Shown piece after piece: positions 53,412 through 62,800 of a stretch of DNA of 64,000 bases (positions are counted from its first letter, which is position 1; the number at the start of each line of letters is the position of its first letter). The DNA is from CAVUPF01 sp963743285. Its GTDB lineage: Bacteria > Actinomycetota > Thermoleophilia > Solirubrobacterales > 70-9. Both the position numbers and the translations under genes were made by a program. The stretch covers positions 62,001-126,000 of the forward strand of contig CAVUPF010000012.1 of the NCBI GenBank assembly GCA_963743285.1, written 5' to 3'. The notes beneath the pieces are model-generated. The model was given only the letters and a program-made list of their open reading frames with translations, was not told where the DNA came from and did not search any database.

Positions 53412-54570
53412 TATACCAATACGCACACAAACTGAAAGGGTTTAGCCCCCGGACGTCGTAGTCCGGGGTCATGAGAACCCAAGCATCACCTCCAACCACC
53501 GAGGCACCGAAGAGGCGGGGCCCTCAAGCCCGGCCCTTCCCGCCAGGGACCGCCGAGCGCATGGACGAGCTGCTCGCCACCGAACCGCGGCCGCGCGAGC
53601 GCGAGCGGGTGATGTGCATCCGCCTCTTGGCGAAGGGCCGCAGCGCCCCGGACGTCGCCGAGGTGATCGGGCGAAGCCTCGACACCGTCTATCGCCACAA
53701 GCGCGAGTTCCTGGCCCGCGGCGAGGATGCGCTCTCGGCCGAGAGCTGGGGTGGGCGGCGAAGCGCCGTGCTCACCGAAGAGGAGGAGGCGGAGTTCGTC
53801 GCCGGCTTCGAGCGGGCCGCCCGCGACGGCGAGCTGGTCACCGCCGAGGCGATGATCGAGGCGCTCTCGGAGCGGATCGGCCGGCGGGTCGACTCCTCGA
53901 CGATCTACCGGATGCTCGCCCGCCACGACTGGCGCAAGGTCGTGCCCCGACCGCGCCACCCCGACGCCGACCCCGCTCGCCAGGAGGCGTTCAAGGAAAC
54001 CTCCCGGAGCTGGTCGCCGAGGCCCGCGGGGCCGACCGGCGCCAGATGCGCCTGATGTTTATGGACGAGGCGCGGTTCGGGCGGATCAACCGGCCAGTGC
54101 GCTCGTGGGCTCCCGCGGGGATGCGGCCCGTCGTCGACTGCCAGACGGTCCGCGAGTACGCCTACGCCTACGGCGCGGTCTGCCCGGCCGACGGGATGCT
54201 CGACTCGCTCGTCCTGCCGAGCATGCAGACCGAGTGCTTCGAGCGCTTCGCGGCCCTGCTCGGCGAGCGCCATCCCGACGAGCTGGTCGTCGTGGTCTGC
54301 GACGGCGCCGCCTCGCACACCGCCGGGGCGCTGCGCCTGCCCGAGAACCTGCGGGTGCTGACCCTGCCCCCCTACAGCCCCGAGCTCAACCCGGCCGAGC
54401 AGCTATGGGACGCGATCCGCGAGGGCTGGTTCGCCAACCGCGCCCACGAGAGCATGGACGCGGTCCAGGAGACGCTGGTCGAGAGCCTCGTCGCGCTGGA
54501 GGGGAACCCGGCGAGGATCCGCTCGCTCACCCACAGGGAGTGGATCTGCAACTTGGACGCAGATTAGTAT
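53412..54570 (+). mobile_element. IS630-family insertion sequence
   Basis: Imperfect terminal inverted repeats start ATACCAATACGC near 53413 and, on the other strand, ATACTAATCTGCG from 54570 (14 of 22 bases match). TA dinucleotides lie at both ends, as expected for IS630. The element contains one transposase gene. Its right end touches the stop codon of the convergent csbD-like gene. The exact boundaries are approximate. Confidence 0.65.
53471..54567 (+). CDS. IS630-family transposase, one frameshift
   Basis: The N-terminal part (MRTQASPPTTEAP..., with a DVAEVIGRSLDTVYRHKREFLARG helix-turn-helix and DSSTIYRMLARHDWRKV) lies in one frame up to about 53990. The catalytic part follows in the next. 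It contains RLMFMDEARFGRI (first Asp), VVVVCDGAASHTAG (second Asp) and LPPYSPELNPAEQLWDAIREG (Glu), the DDE triad of IS630. The shift occurs at TTCAAGGAAACC. Some IS630 elements use programmed frameshifting, so it could be natural; a base loss is also possible. Confidence 0.8.
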
Positions 54571-54749
54571 TAGTCGCGCTTCAACGCCTCCTTGACCTTG
54601 TCGGCCGCCTTGTCGGCGCCTTCCTTGACCTTCCCGGTCGCCTTATCGATCTTGCCCTCACGTTTGAGGTCATCGTCGCCGGTCAGGCTGCCGGCAGCTT
54701 CCTTGAGGCGCCCTTTGGCGTCGTCCTTGTTGCGAACGTCATCGGCCAT
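54570..54749 (-). CDS. CsbD-family stress protein
   Basis: The 59-residue protein reads MADDVRNKDDAKGRLKEAAG, then GSLTGDDDLKREGKIDKATGKVKEGADKAADKVKEALKRD, the charged helical CsbD motif known from general stress regulons. AAGGAGG precedes the ATG. The TAA stop coincides with the right end of the IS630 copy, so the original C-terminus may have been slightly different. Confidence 0.85.
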   Translation of the reverse strand: MADDVRNKDDAKGRLKEAAGSLTGDDDLKREGKIDKATGKVKEGADKAADKVKEALKRD

Positions 54750-54778
54750 CTGAATTCCCTCCTTGCAGTCGTTCTTCG

Positions 54779-54928
54779 CTACACGCGAGAGCCGCCTGTG
54801 CGTCTGGCGCTGATCCGCGGCCAGAGCAGCAGCACAAGCCCGATCACGATGCAGATGATCCCCAGACCGTAATTCACCAGAATGGCCAGGACGATCCCGA
54901 TCACGATGAGAAGCAGCGATAGTGGCAC
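54779..54928 (-). CDS. Small two-helix membrane protein
   Basis: The 49-residue protein has a GTG start: PLSLLLIVIGIVLAILVNYG, then LGIICIVIGLVLLLWPRISARR. It is two glycine-linked hydrophobic helices with a basic C-terminus, like the DUF6131-type small proteins of actinobacteria. It lies 29 bases upstream of the csbD-like gene on the same strand, so the two are probably co-transcribed. The ribosome binding site is weak. Confidence 0.55.
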   Translation of the reverse strand: MPLSLLLIVIGIVLAILVNYGLGIICIVIGLVLLLWPRISARRTGGSRV

Positions 54929-55427
54929 GGTTGTCGATTACCCCTTCTGGTCTCCCTTAAACGCTGTCCTGAGCAATACGCGCCCCCACCTCTTCGCTCG
55001 GCGCCTCCGCTCGGTGACCGACCGGGTCGGCGGCTGAAGCGTCGCTAGCGCAGCCGCCAAGTGGGCAGCAACGTCCGTTTCGCCCGAGCCGGGCGAACCG
55101 TGCTATCGCGCTGCCGGTGACCCCGCCCGCTCACCGCATCCATCTCACCTCTTCGCTGCCCTCTCCATTCGCAGATCGGCCAGCGTCGGCGGCTGAAGCG
55201 TAGGTGGAGCAGCTACATCTCTCAGCTCGGTGATCGGTCGGGGTCGGCGGCGAAGCGTCGGTAGCTCAGCTGCCAAGCGGCCCGACGGTGAACACGCCCC
55301 CGCCCCGAGGCGACCGTTGAGGTCGTCCTTCCGCCTCTCGACGGCTGAAGCGTCGGTAGCGCATGGTTAGCGGCGCCGGCGTGGCAGCTCGCCCTGACTC
55401 GCACCGGCTGGGAGGTCGACACCACAG
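54929..55427. repeat. Intergenic region with four imperfect repeats
   Basis: No gene is seen. A unit close to GGCGGCTGAAGCGTCGGTAG followed by a GCAGC element occurs near 55028, 55187, 55245 and 55339. Copies 1 and 3 also share an upstream CTCGGTGA(C/T)CG block and a downstream GCCAAG. The units are in the same orientation. Confidence 0.55.
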
Positions 55428-56006
55428 TCAGGAGCGGCCCGGCGGCGAGGTGTCGCGCGGCACTCGATCGCGGTAGGCACGAACCTTTGTGCGGTTTCCG
55501 CAGACCGCCATCTCGCACCAGACCCCCGAGCGGTTGCGCGAGCGGTCATAGAAGGCCCAGTGGCAGTCGGTCGCGCGGCAGGCCTTGGCGCGCTGCCACG
55601 AGTCGTCACGAACCGCATCGGCGACGGGCACGAGCAGCCGCGCCAGCGCGCCGGTGAAGCCGCCGACTCCGGGTTTGAGGCTGACCAGGCCAGCGGATGT
55701 GAAGTGGACGCCGAGCTCGCCTCCGCGCGCGACCCGCTCGAGCTCGCCGGCGGCGCGCTCGTCGGCGCCACCGCCGTTGTTGGCGAGCATCAGCGCGCGC
55801 AGCGCCTCGCGCAGCCGGATCGCCTGCTGGAGATCGATCTCGCTCAGCGCTGAATCTGCGGGCTTCAGGAGCCGCTTGCCTTCCAGCCACGCCTTCAAGC
55901 CCTCCGGCGTCGCGAGCGCGTCGGTTCCCTGGTCGATATCGAGCGTATTGACGAACTCGATCGTCAGGTCGAGGTCGTGGGGGGGATGGCGCTCTGCTGT
56001 CGTCAT
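55428..56006 (-). CDS. CGNR zinc-finger / ABATE-domain protein
   Basis: The 192-residue protein starts at MTTAERHPPHDLDLTIEFVNTLD. An N-terminal ABATE-like domain (about 10-130) precedes a C-terminal CGNR zinc finger (CRATDCHWAFYDRSRNRSGVWCEMAVCGNRTKVRAYR) with four Cys. The family is thought to contain stress-related transcription regulators. It is divergent from the next gene, with about 60 bases shared as a promoter region containing a GATAG/CTATC pair. Confidence 0.85.
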   Translation of the reverse strand: MTTAERHPPHDLDLTIEFVNTLDIDQGTDALATPEGLKAWLEGKRLLKPADSALSEIDLQQAIRLREALRALMLANNGGGADERAAGELERVARGGELGVHFTSAGLVSLKPGVGGFTGALARLLVPVADAVRDDSWQRAKACRATDCHWAFYDRSRNRSGVWCEMAVCGNRTKVRAYRDRVPRDTSPPGRS

Positions 56007-56067
56007 TGAAACCAGCGTAGCCAAGTGATAGGTTACGACACCGACTATCGAGCTACGGAGGTTTCAA

Positions 56068-56568
56068 ATGCTAGCGAATGATGAATTCCTGGTCACCAAG
56101 AGCGCCAGCCCCACTTGCGCCGAGAGCGCCGGTTGGGTGCTTGAACCGAGCTGGGTCACTCACCTCGCCGCCCGCGTGCGTGGCGGCGCACTCGACCGCG
56201 CGCTGATCGGTGGCGCCGATCCCGCGGCCTCTCGGCAACTGGCAACCCGTGTCGCACAGTTGACCTCAACGCGCAAGCGGATCTCGATCGCGGAGGACCT
56301 CGAACGGCTGCTGCGCGTCGCGCAGAGTCCGGCAAGCCGCTGGGGCGTGCTCCCGCGGCGCGGCCCGGTGCTCGCGGCCGGCGCCGAGTTGGGAGCGCTG
56401 GTCGCACTGCTGCGTGGCAGCACTCCGCTGTCCGCGAGGGGCATCGCGATGCTCGCTCAGATGCTGGGCGATGGGACCGGCCCGGTATACGCCGGTCAGG
56501 ATGACCTCAAGCGCCGGCTCGGAGAGGCGCGGACAGCGATGGAAGGAGGGGGCAATGTCAACCGATGA
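56068..56568 (+). CDS. Conserved actinobacterial hypothetical protein
   Basis: The 166-residue protein starts MLANDEFLVTKSASPT, with ACGGAGGT before the ATG. The remainder is helical and Arg/Ala-rich (DPAASRQLATRVAQLTSTRKRISIAEDLERLL). Proteins with this opening and layout occur widely in actinobacteria without a known function. Divergent from the CGNR gene. No catalytic motif. Confidence 0.6.
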   Translation: MLANDEFLVTKSASPTCAESAGWVLEPSWVTHLAARVRGGALDRALIGGADPAASRQLATRVAQLTSTRKRISIAEDLERLLRVAQSPASRWGVLPRRGPVLAAGAELGALVALLRGSTPLSARGIAMLAQMLGDGTGPVYAGQDDLKRRLGEARTAMEGGGNVNR

Positions 56569-56657
56569 ATCGCATTGGCCTTTTTTCGAGACTTTTGCGG
56601 TCTAACCCATTTCCCCGTCGGTGGCAGTAATCCTAGTCCAGAGCCGAATCCGGGCTA

Positions 56658-56704
56658 TGGGCACGGCTGGTTCGAACCAGCGACCTCTCGCGTGTGAAGC
56701 GAGC
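56658..56704 (-). tRNA. 3' half of tRNA-Val (CAC), att-site remnant
   Basis: Read on the minus strand, the 47 bases give the anticodon arm (GCTCGC-TTCACAC-GCGAG, anticodon CAC), variable loop, T-arm CTGG-TTCGAAC-CAG and acceptor strand CGTGCCC plus A. The 5' half (acceptor and D-arm) is absent and replaced by unrelated sequence. This is the pattern left when an element integrates at a tRNA 3' end and duplicates it. Confidence 0.8.
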
Positions 56705-57197
56705 GGCTTTACTTTCTGCGATCCGCATCTGGTGCTGTTTTCCCCGCTGCAGAGCCGAAAATAGCGCAAGCGTATCTGGCTCCGTAAGGTTCTATTTGGC
56801 TGCGTTTGACACCAGGAATGACACCACGGATCTCCAGTTGGAGACGGCGGCATTGATGCCGTGCCTCCGTTGCGATTCTCGGGCGCACCGATGCTGGCGC
56901 TCACGCGCTTGGCGGCTCTCAACATCACCCTCGGGTGCACCTTGGTGATGCGACGTCGCTTCGACCCGGAGCGCTGTCTTCCCGCCGATCTGCGGGCTGC
57001 GCCTCGGTTGGTGGGGCACCGCGAGACAGGACGAGAACCGTCATGAGGAAGGTAAACACCCGACAGATCGCTAGCGATGGGAGAGGACCGGGCCAACGCC
57101 TTCTCGCCAGCTGCGAATGACGCTCCGTTTGCACATAGCCGGCTGGTTCCAGACGCCGGCCTCGCTCATGCGTTAAGACTTGGTCTTCTCAGGGACC
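56705..57197. other. Element-side flank of tRNA-Val remnant
   Basis: No convincing gene. TGACACCA occurs twice (56808-56815 and 56819-56826), 104 bases inside the tRNA fragment, like integrase arm-site repeats. An open frame across the region on the minus strand reads through the tRNA remnant and is not real. Confidence 0.5.
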
Positions 57198-57890
57198 ATG
57201 GGCGCCATCCAAAGAGCCGAGGTCGAGCACGAGCGTATCCAGGACGCGATCATCGCCTTGGTCGCCGAGCGCGGCCTAGAGGCCACCACGGTCGAGCAGA
57301 TCGCCGAGCGCGCCGGGGTCTCGGTCGCCTGTTTCGAAACCTACTTCGCCGACAAGCAGCAGTGCTTCGATCTGGTCTTCGAGGAGCTGCTCAACGCCTA
57401 CATGTCCGGCGCTCGTCAGGCATTTGCCGGCGGCGGTCCTTGGCGCGATCGGCTGCGGGCCGTTACCTACTTCAGCCTGCGAACCCTGGAAAACGACTCC
57501 GCCATCACCCGGTTCGTCATGGTTGGGGCGCTCTCGGGTGGCGAGATCGCCTTGGCACGTCGGGACCGCATGGTCGCCTTCCTAATTGATCTGGTCGACC
57601 CTGGGCGTCAAGAGCTAGAGGACCCCGATTCGGTGCCGCGGGCTAAGGCCGAGGGCGCCGTTGGTGCCGCCTATGAGCTCATCGTCGCAGCGACAATCAA
57701 GGGCACCCCGCAGGCCTGGCGCGAGGTGGCTCCCCGGTTCATGTACCTCGCCGTCCTGCCCTACCTGGGCGAGGAGGCCGCCCAAGAGGAGCTGCGTCGC
57801 GGCCCGGCGGACCTTGCCCGCTACCTCCGCGGCGAGATCTACCTCGACCACGCCGACAAACACAGGCCCAAACCGTTCCTGAGCTCCTGA
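57198..57890 (+). CDS. TetR-family transcription regulator
   Basis: The 230-residue protein starts MGAIQRAEVEHERI. The N-terminal helix-turn-helix (IQDAIIALVAERGLEATTVEQIAERAGVSVACFETYFADKQQCFDLVF) is classic TetR/AcrR. The C-terminal ligand-binding domain is all helical (about 65-220). A CTG/GTG start six codons earlier is possible. No obvious target gene is adjacent; the next 1.1 kb is non-coding. Confidence 0.85.
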   Translation: MGAIQRAEVEHERIQDAIIALVAERGLEATTVEQIAERAGVSVACFETYFADKQQCFDLVFEELLNAYMSGARQAFAGGGPWRDRLRAVTYFSLRTLENDSAITRFVMVGALSGGEIALARRDRMVAFLIDLVDPGRQELEDPDSVPRAKAEGAVGAAYELIVAATIKGTPQAWREVAPRFMYLAVLPYLGEEAAQEELRRGPADLARYLRGEIYLDHADKHRPKPFLSS

Positions 57891-59035
57891 GCTTTTGCAT
57901 CCGTCGCCTCCTCGACGTAACTGCTCGCCATCGAAAGCGCTGGCTGCCACAGTTCGCCGCTCCCGCTGAGCAGCCAATCTCTGGCAGATTCGGCGCTTCC
58001 CCCATACACCAAGTCCTGCCCCGCCTCAACAAACCTCACGAAAGTAAAGCGCGATGAGAGCAGATCTCGCGGCGCCCAGGCCAGACCGTGCGGAGCTCTC
58101 CATCAACTGACCGAACCCTGGCACGCGGCAGGTCCTGCGCGCAGGGAGCAGATCGCTTGGCGATCGCAGGCTCCGTCCTCCTTCTCCCACGCCTAACTTC
58201 GAACAACCTACGAAAATCCCCGCGTGTTTCTCGAACTTTCGGGGTGGCGCAACGGGGTTGGGGAGAGCCATCCTTCTATACGTCCGCTGGGTTGCGGGCA
58301 GGGAAGTATTCAACGACCGGGCTAGGGGCCCGAGCCCTTCAGATCTTCGGAGGGCCGGGAAGACGGCCGGTCAGAGCAAGGAGCTTTCAAGTGAAAACGC
58401 AGTCGGGACGGGCATCACACCTTCACGAAACGGCGCCGCACCCCCTCCCTGGCAGATGTGGCGTCCGGAACGGCGCGGGCGGCCTTCGACGCCTCGGAGG
58501 CTTTCCCGAGCCTCCGGCTGAGGCCGCCCGCGTCAGTTCCACCCTTCATGTTATTACCGCCAACCCGTCTAGCGCCACCGCGCCAAGGACCACAGGCCTG
58601 GCCCAACCCCTCTCGGCTGCCAACGACTCAGGTACCACCCACCCCAGCTGGGCTGCAGTCGCCACCACGGCGGCCGCAGTCCGAGTCCGAGCGACAGCGA
58701 GCGCCTTGACAGCGGTTTTCGACCACAATCACCCTAGGTCGGCAGAGCGCGCTGCTCACGCGCATGCCCTCGACCTTCACACGCTCCACGACTCAGCGCC
58801 CCCTGCCGGCCTGGCTGCCTCTGTCGCAGTAATTGCTTTGAATTCTAGTGACTTCGCAGGGACCGCCACCTACCTCTCGTACCTAACCGTTCCAGATGTT
58901 TCCGGTGTTGCAGCAATTGTCCACTTCGTGGGTACCGCACCCGTCTCGGCTAGGCCTCCCGCCGGCCTCATAGAGAAGCAATCAACGAGGCTGGGTGAGA
59001 TCGCCGGCGCTCATTACGCAAGGAGTGAATCTCTG
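57891..59035. other. Long region without a credible gene
   Basis: A plus-strand frame is open from 58088 into the next gene, but its composition (Arg/Ser/Pro/Ala strings, no motif) does not look like protein. I see no tRNA, terminator or recognisable riboswitch. It may hold gene debris of the element bounded by the tRNA-Val remnant, plus the promoter of the next gene. Confidence 0.5.
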
Positions 59036-59740
59036 ATGCCACGTCTCAAACATCCTGTTCGCGCGATCCGCGAACCCTTCGGTAAAGCGGGCCTCACCGT
59101 CGCGGTCGTCGCGCTCGTGATGGCAATGGTCGGAGGCGCCTATGCCGCCGGCAAGCTGACCAGCGGCCAGAAGAAGGAAGTCGAAAAGATCGCCAAGAAG
59201 TTCGCCGGCAAGCCCGGGCTTGCCGGCGCAGCTGGGACCAACGGCACCAATGGAACCAACGGCAAACCTGGCACCAACGGCAAAGAAGGCCCCGAAGGCT
59301 CCCCCTGGACCGCGGGCGGCACCCTCCCCGCTGGCAAGACCGAGACCGGCGCTTGGAGCTTCATCGGCTCCTCCGGCGGCGGGTACGTTTACGTCCCGCT
59401 CTCCTTCCCGATTCCGCTGCCATACACAGCCGAACCACACAGCGAACCCGCCATCTCAGAAGCAGACGCTCACTTTGTCACTCAGTCGGAATGGGAACAC
59501 GAAGGACAACCAGAAGGATGCAAAGGAGGCACGACCTACAAACCCACAGCGCAGCCAGGCAACCTCTGTGTCTACCAGGGATTGCATGAATCCGAATCTG
59601 GTTCGGAGGTCGGGTTTGTGAATCCTGGTGCCCCGACCGGCGGAGCTGGCGCTAGTGGCGCCCTCGTCCTTTTCGCAGGAGTCGGAGATACAACGGTAGA
59701 AGCCCGGGAGGTTGGCACCTGGGCGGTTACCGCGCCATAG
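59036..59740 (+). CDS. Exported collagen-like protein
   Basis: The 234-residue protein starts MPRLKHPVRAIREPFGKAGL, with AAGGAGTG about 10 bases upstream. It has an export/membrane segment (about 19-40), a charged helix (TSGQKKEVEKIAKKFAGK) and a short collagen-like Gly-X-Y stretch (about 64-86, TNGTNGTNGKPGTNGKEGPEG). A C-terminal globular domain with two Cys follows (about 90-234). Proteins of this build are frequent surface proteins in Thermoleophilia. The longer upstream frame is rejected. Confidence 0.7.
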   Translation: MPRLKHPVRAIREPFGKAGLTVAVVALVMAMVGGAYAAGKLTSGQKKEVEKIAKKFAGKPGLAGAAGTNGTNGTNGKPGTNGKEGPEGSPWTAGGTLPAGKTETGAWSFIGSSGGGYVYVPLSFPIPLPYTAEPHSEPAISEADAHFVTQSEWEHEGQPEGCKGGTTYKPTAQPGNLCVYQGLHESESGSEVGFVNPGAPTGGAGASGALVLFAGVGDTTVEAREVGTWAVTAP

Positions 59741-59887
59741 TTAATTGAGTGCGAACGCTTCCCCTGGCACCGGCCGCCGGGGGAAGCGTCCGGCTCTCAC
59801 GAGACACGAGCCACACCCCACCACACTTCATACGCGATCTCTACTGAGCAGATGAACCACTACCAAGAGAAAGGGAAAGGCACCAAG

Positions 59888-62800
59888 GTGAACCGCGAGA
59901 ACACCGCCAAGACGCCCTCCGTCAACACGGGTCGTCTCGCGGGGCTTCGTCCCCTTCGCTCCCTTCGCGGGATAGCTGCGCTCCGCGCCGGCGACGGCAG
60001 CGGCGCGCCTTCTCACCGCCGCCGTCCGGCCCTTGTCTTCTCCATCCCCCTTGCGGCCGTCCTGCTCGCCCTCACCGCTGCGCCCGCCCTCGCTGCCCCC
60101 GCTATCCACGAATTCACAGCATCCTTTGGTGCTGCCTCCTCCTCGCCCCCCAACCCATATCCCCTCTCCGAACCGAGCGATGTTGCGGTCGACAACTCAA
60201 CCGGCCCCTCCGCAGGTGATATCTACGTCAGCGATACCGGCAATCATCGCGTCGAGAAGTTCAGTCCCGCGGGTGAACTCCTCCTCATGTTCGGCAAGGA
60301 TGTCAACGCGACGACCCACGGCAACGTCTGTGCTGCTTCGGAAGTCTGCCAAGCAGGAGCCTTAGGCGCCACTCCCGGCGTCCTCGGGAGCCCAGGATAT
60401 ATTGTCGTCGACAACTCAACCGGCCCCTCCGCGGGTGACATCTACGTCCTCGATACCGAAGACCGATCGATCTCCAAGTTCAACCCGTCGGGTGAAATCG
60501 TCGGCACCTTTGGTGACGGAGGCAAGGTTGAAGTCCCGAGCTCAGAACCTCTTGTGGTCGGCATCGGGGTAGAAGCAAGCGGCAACGTTTGGGCTGCCAC
60601 CTATTTTCACCGCGGCGGCACGGACGAAGGCCCCAACCTCTATGAGTACAACGAAGTTGGCGAAACCCTGCGGACTCTGTCCGTCAGCGGAACAGTCGAC
60701 GACGGCTTTGCGATCGCCCCCACGGGAAATGCCTTCTATATACGCGTCGTCGGCTGGACCGAATACAGCGCAGACGGAGCCCAGTTGGGCTATGAAGTGG
60801 CTGGAGGCTCCCTCGGGATCGCTCCTAATGGCTTCCTCTACTTCATTACGGAAGGCGAAGTCTTTGAGTTCACCCGCCTTCACGAATCATACGGTGGGCC
60901 CTTCGGCTCTGGCGTACTCAATGGCCCTTCTGGCCTGTCCGTCGACGGCGCCACCGATGACGTTTACGTGGCAGAGAACGGCTCTGGAGAAGTAGCTGTC
61001 TTCGATTCCACGGGCCCGCTCGTGACAACCGATCCCATTGAAAACCCTGGCCACACCACAGTCACCCTCTCTGGGCACGCCGATCCGCTCGGCCGTGGCG
61101 AAGTCACCGAATGCGAGTTCGAATACGTCGATGAATCCGAATTCCAGGCCAATGGATTCGCGGGAGCCGCGACCGCCCCTTGCGAACCCGCCACGCACTT
61201 TGTTGGAGAAGCGGAGGTTCATGCTGCACTCTCTGGCCTCACCGCAGAGACCACCTACCACTACCGTCTCGTCGCAGAAAACTCCCACGGCGCCGTACCT
61301 GCCCCGGACCGGAGCTTCTCCCTCCGAGCTGTGTTCGGGCTTGAAACCAAGCCGCCGACCGAAGTCACCCGACACGGTGCCACCTTCAACGGCTCCCTCA
61401 ATCCCGATGGCATCGAAACGCACTACCACTTCGAATACGTCGATGCCGCCCACTTCCACCCCGGAACGGCAAATCCCTACAGCGAAGGTGCCTCGGTGCC
61501 GGTTCCGCCCGCCGCGCCGATCTCCGGTTCCACCGAGCAGAGCGTAAGCGAGCACGAAGCCCTTACTGTCCAGACCACCTATCACTACCGCCTTGTCGCA
61601 GAAAACAAATACGGCACCACTTATGGGTCCGATGAAACCTTCGAAACCGTCCCTGATGTGCTGGAAATCAAAGCGGAAGCCGCGACTAATGTGCAGCCCG
61701 AAAGCGCCGTCTTGCACGGCTCCTACGAAGGCGACCCCGAAGGCGGCGACACCAAATGCTACTTCCAGTACGGTCTCTCTGAAAACTACGGCGAATACTC
61801 TGCTACGCCCCCTGGGGTCGATTACGGCTCGTCCTCCGGCTCGCACGCCATCGAAGCCGAAGTCACCAACCTCTTCCCTCACCGCACATACCACTATCGT
61901 TTGGTCTGCGAAAACACCATCGGTACGACCGACAGTAAGGACGAACACCTCGTGACCACCCCGTTCGTCTCGATCCGGAACCTCACGACCCAGACCGTCG
62001 GTCCCGAACGGGCCGAGCTCAAAGCCGAACTCAACCCCAGTGGGTTGGCCGGCTCTTACACCTTCCACTACGGCGAAGAAGCCGGGAACTACTCCGGCGG
62101 CGCCTCGCACGGCAACCTTGGCCTCGGCGACGAATTCGAACAGGTCACCGCGACCTTTACCGGCCTCAAGCCGAATACCACATACCACTATCAGCTCGTC
62201 GCGGAAGACTCCTTCGGTACAAGGAAATCCTCCGACCTAACCTTCACCACCGAACACTCCTCCACCGAAGAACGAGAAGAAGAACACTGCTCCAACCAAA
62301 ACCTGCGCGAAGAAAACAACTCGCTCACCCTCCCCGACTGTCGCGCCTACGAGAAGACCACCCCCAACGAAAAGGGAGGCAGCGAGGCATTTCCGGCCGT
62401 CACCCTCGCCCCCAGCGGTGAACGCGTCCTCTATTTCTCCGACGGAGCATTTGCCGGCACCGTGCAGAACGAAATCTTTAGCCCATACATCGCCCACCGT
62501 ACCCCCACCGGCTGGGTTTCCCAGGCCGTTTTCGCAAAGCGCATTGCTCCCGGCTACGAACCGCAGCTCGGGCTCAGGTACACGCCTGAATTAACCAGTT
62601 GGCCTTTCGCCGAGATGCCTGGTCTCTCTGCCGAAGCCGCCCGCGGCGGCAAATCCGGCTTCCTCTCCATCGGCTTCGGCGACGGCTCCTACAATGTCCA
62701 CGCGACTCCCACCATTACCCTCCAGGAAGATGGCGGGGAAAATACAGAAGCGCGCTCGTGGTACTACTTCATGGAAGTGACGGCGCAATCTGAAGATTCC

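Noticed and set aside
56602..57096. 164-residue minus-strand frame
   Set aside because: It reads through the tRNA-Val remnant and non-coding flank; no family resemblance.
58240..58420. Possible riboswitch upstream of the collagen-like gene
   Set aside because: I could not match any conserved riboswitch core, and the position is 600 bases from the next start codon.
58088..59035. N-terminal 316 residues of a long frame ending in the collagen-like protein
   Set aside because: Composition is not protein-like, and a good ribosome binding site and export signal start at 59036.
60887..62188. 433-residue open frame on the minus strand
   Set aside because: Antisense to the giant surface protein, whose repeats and motifs are unmistakable.
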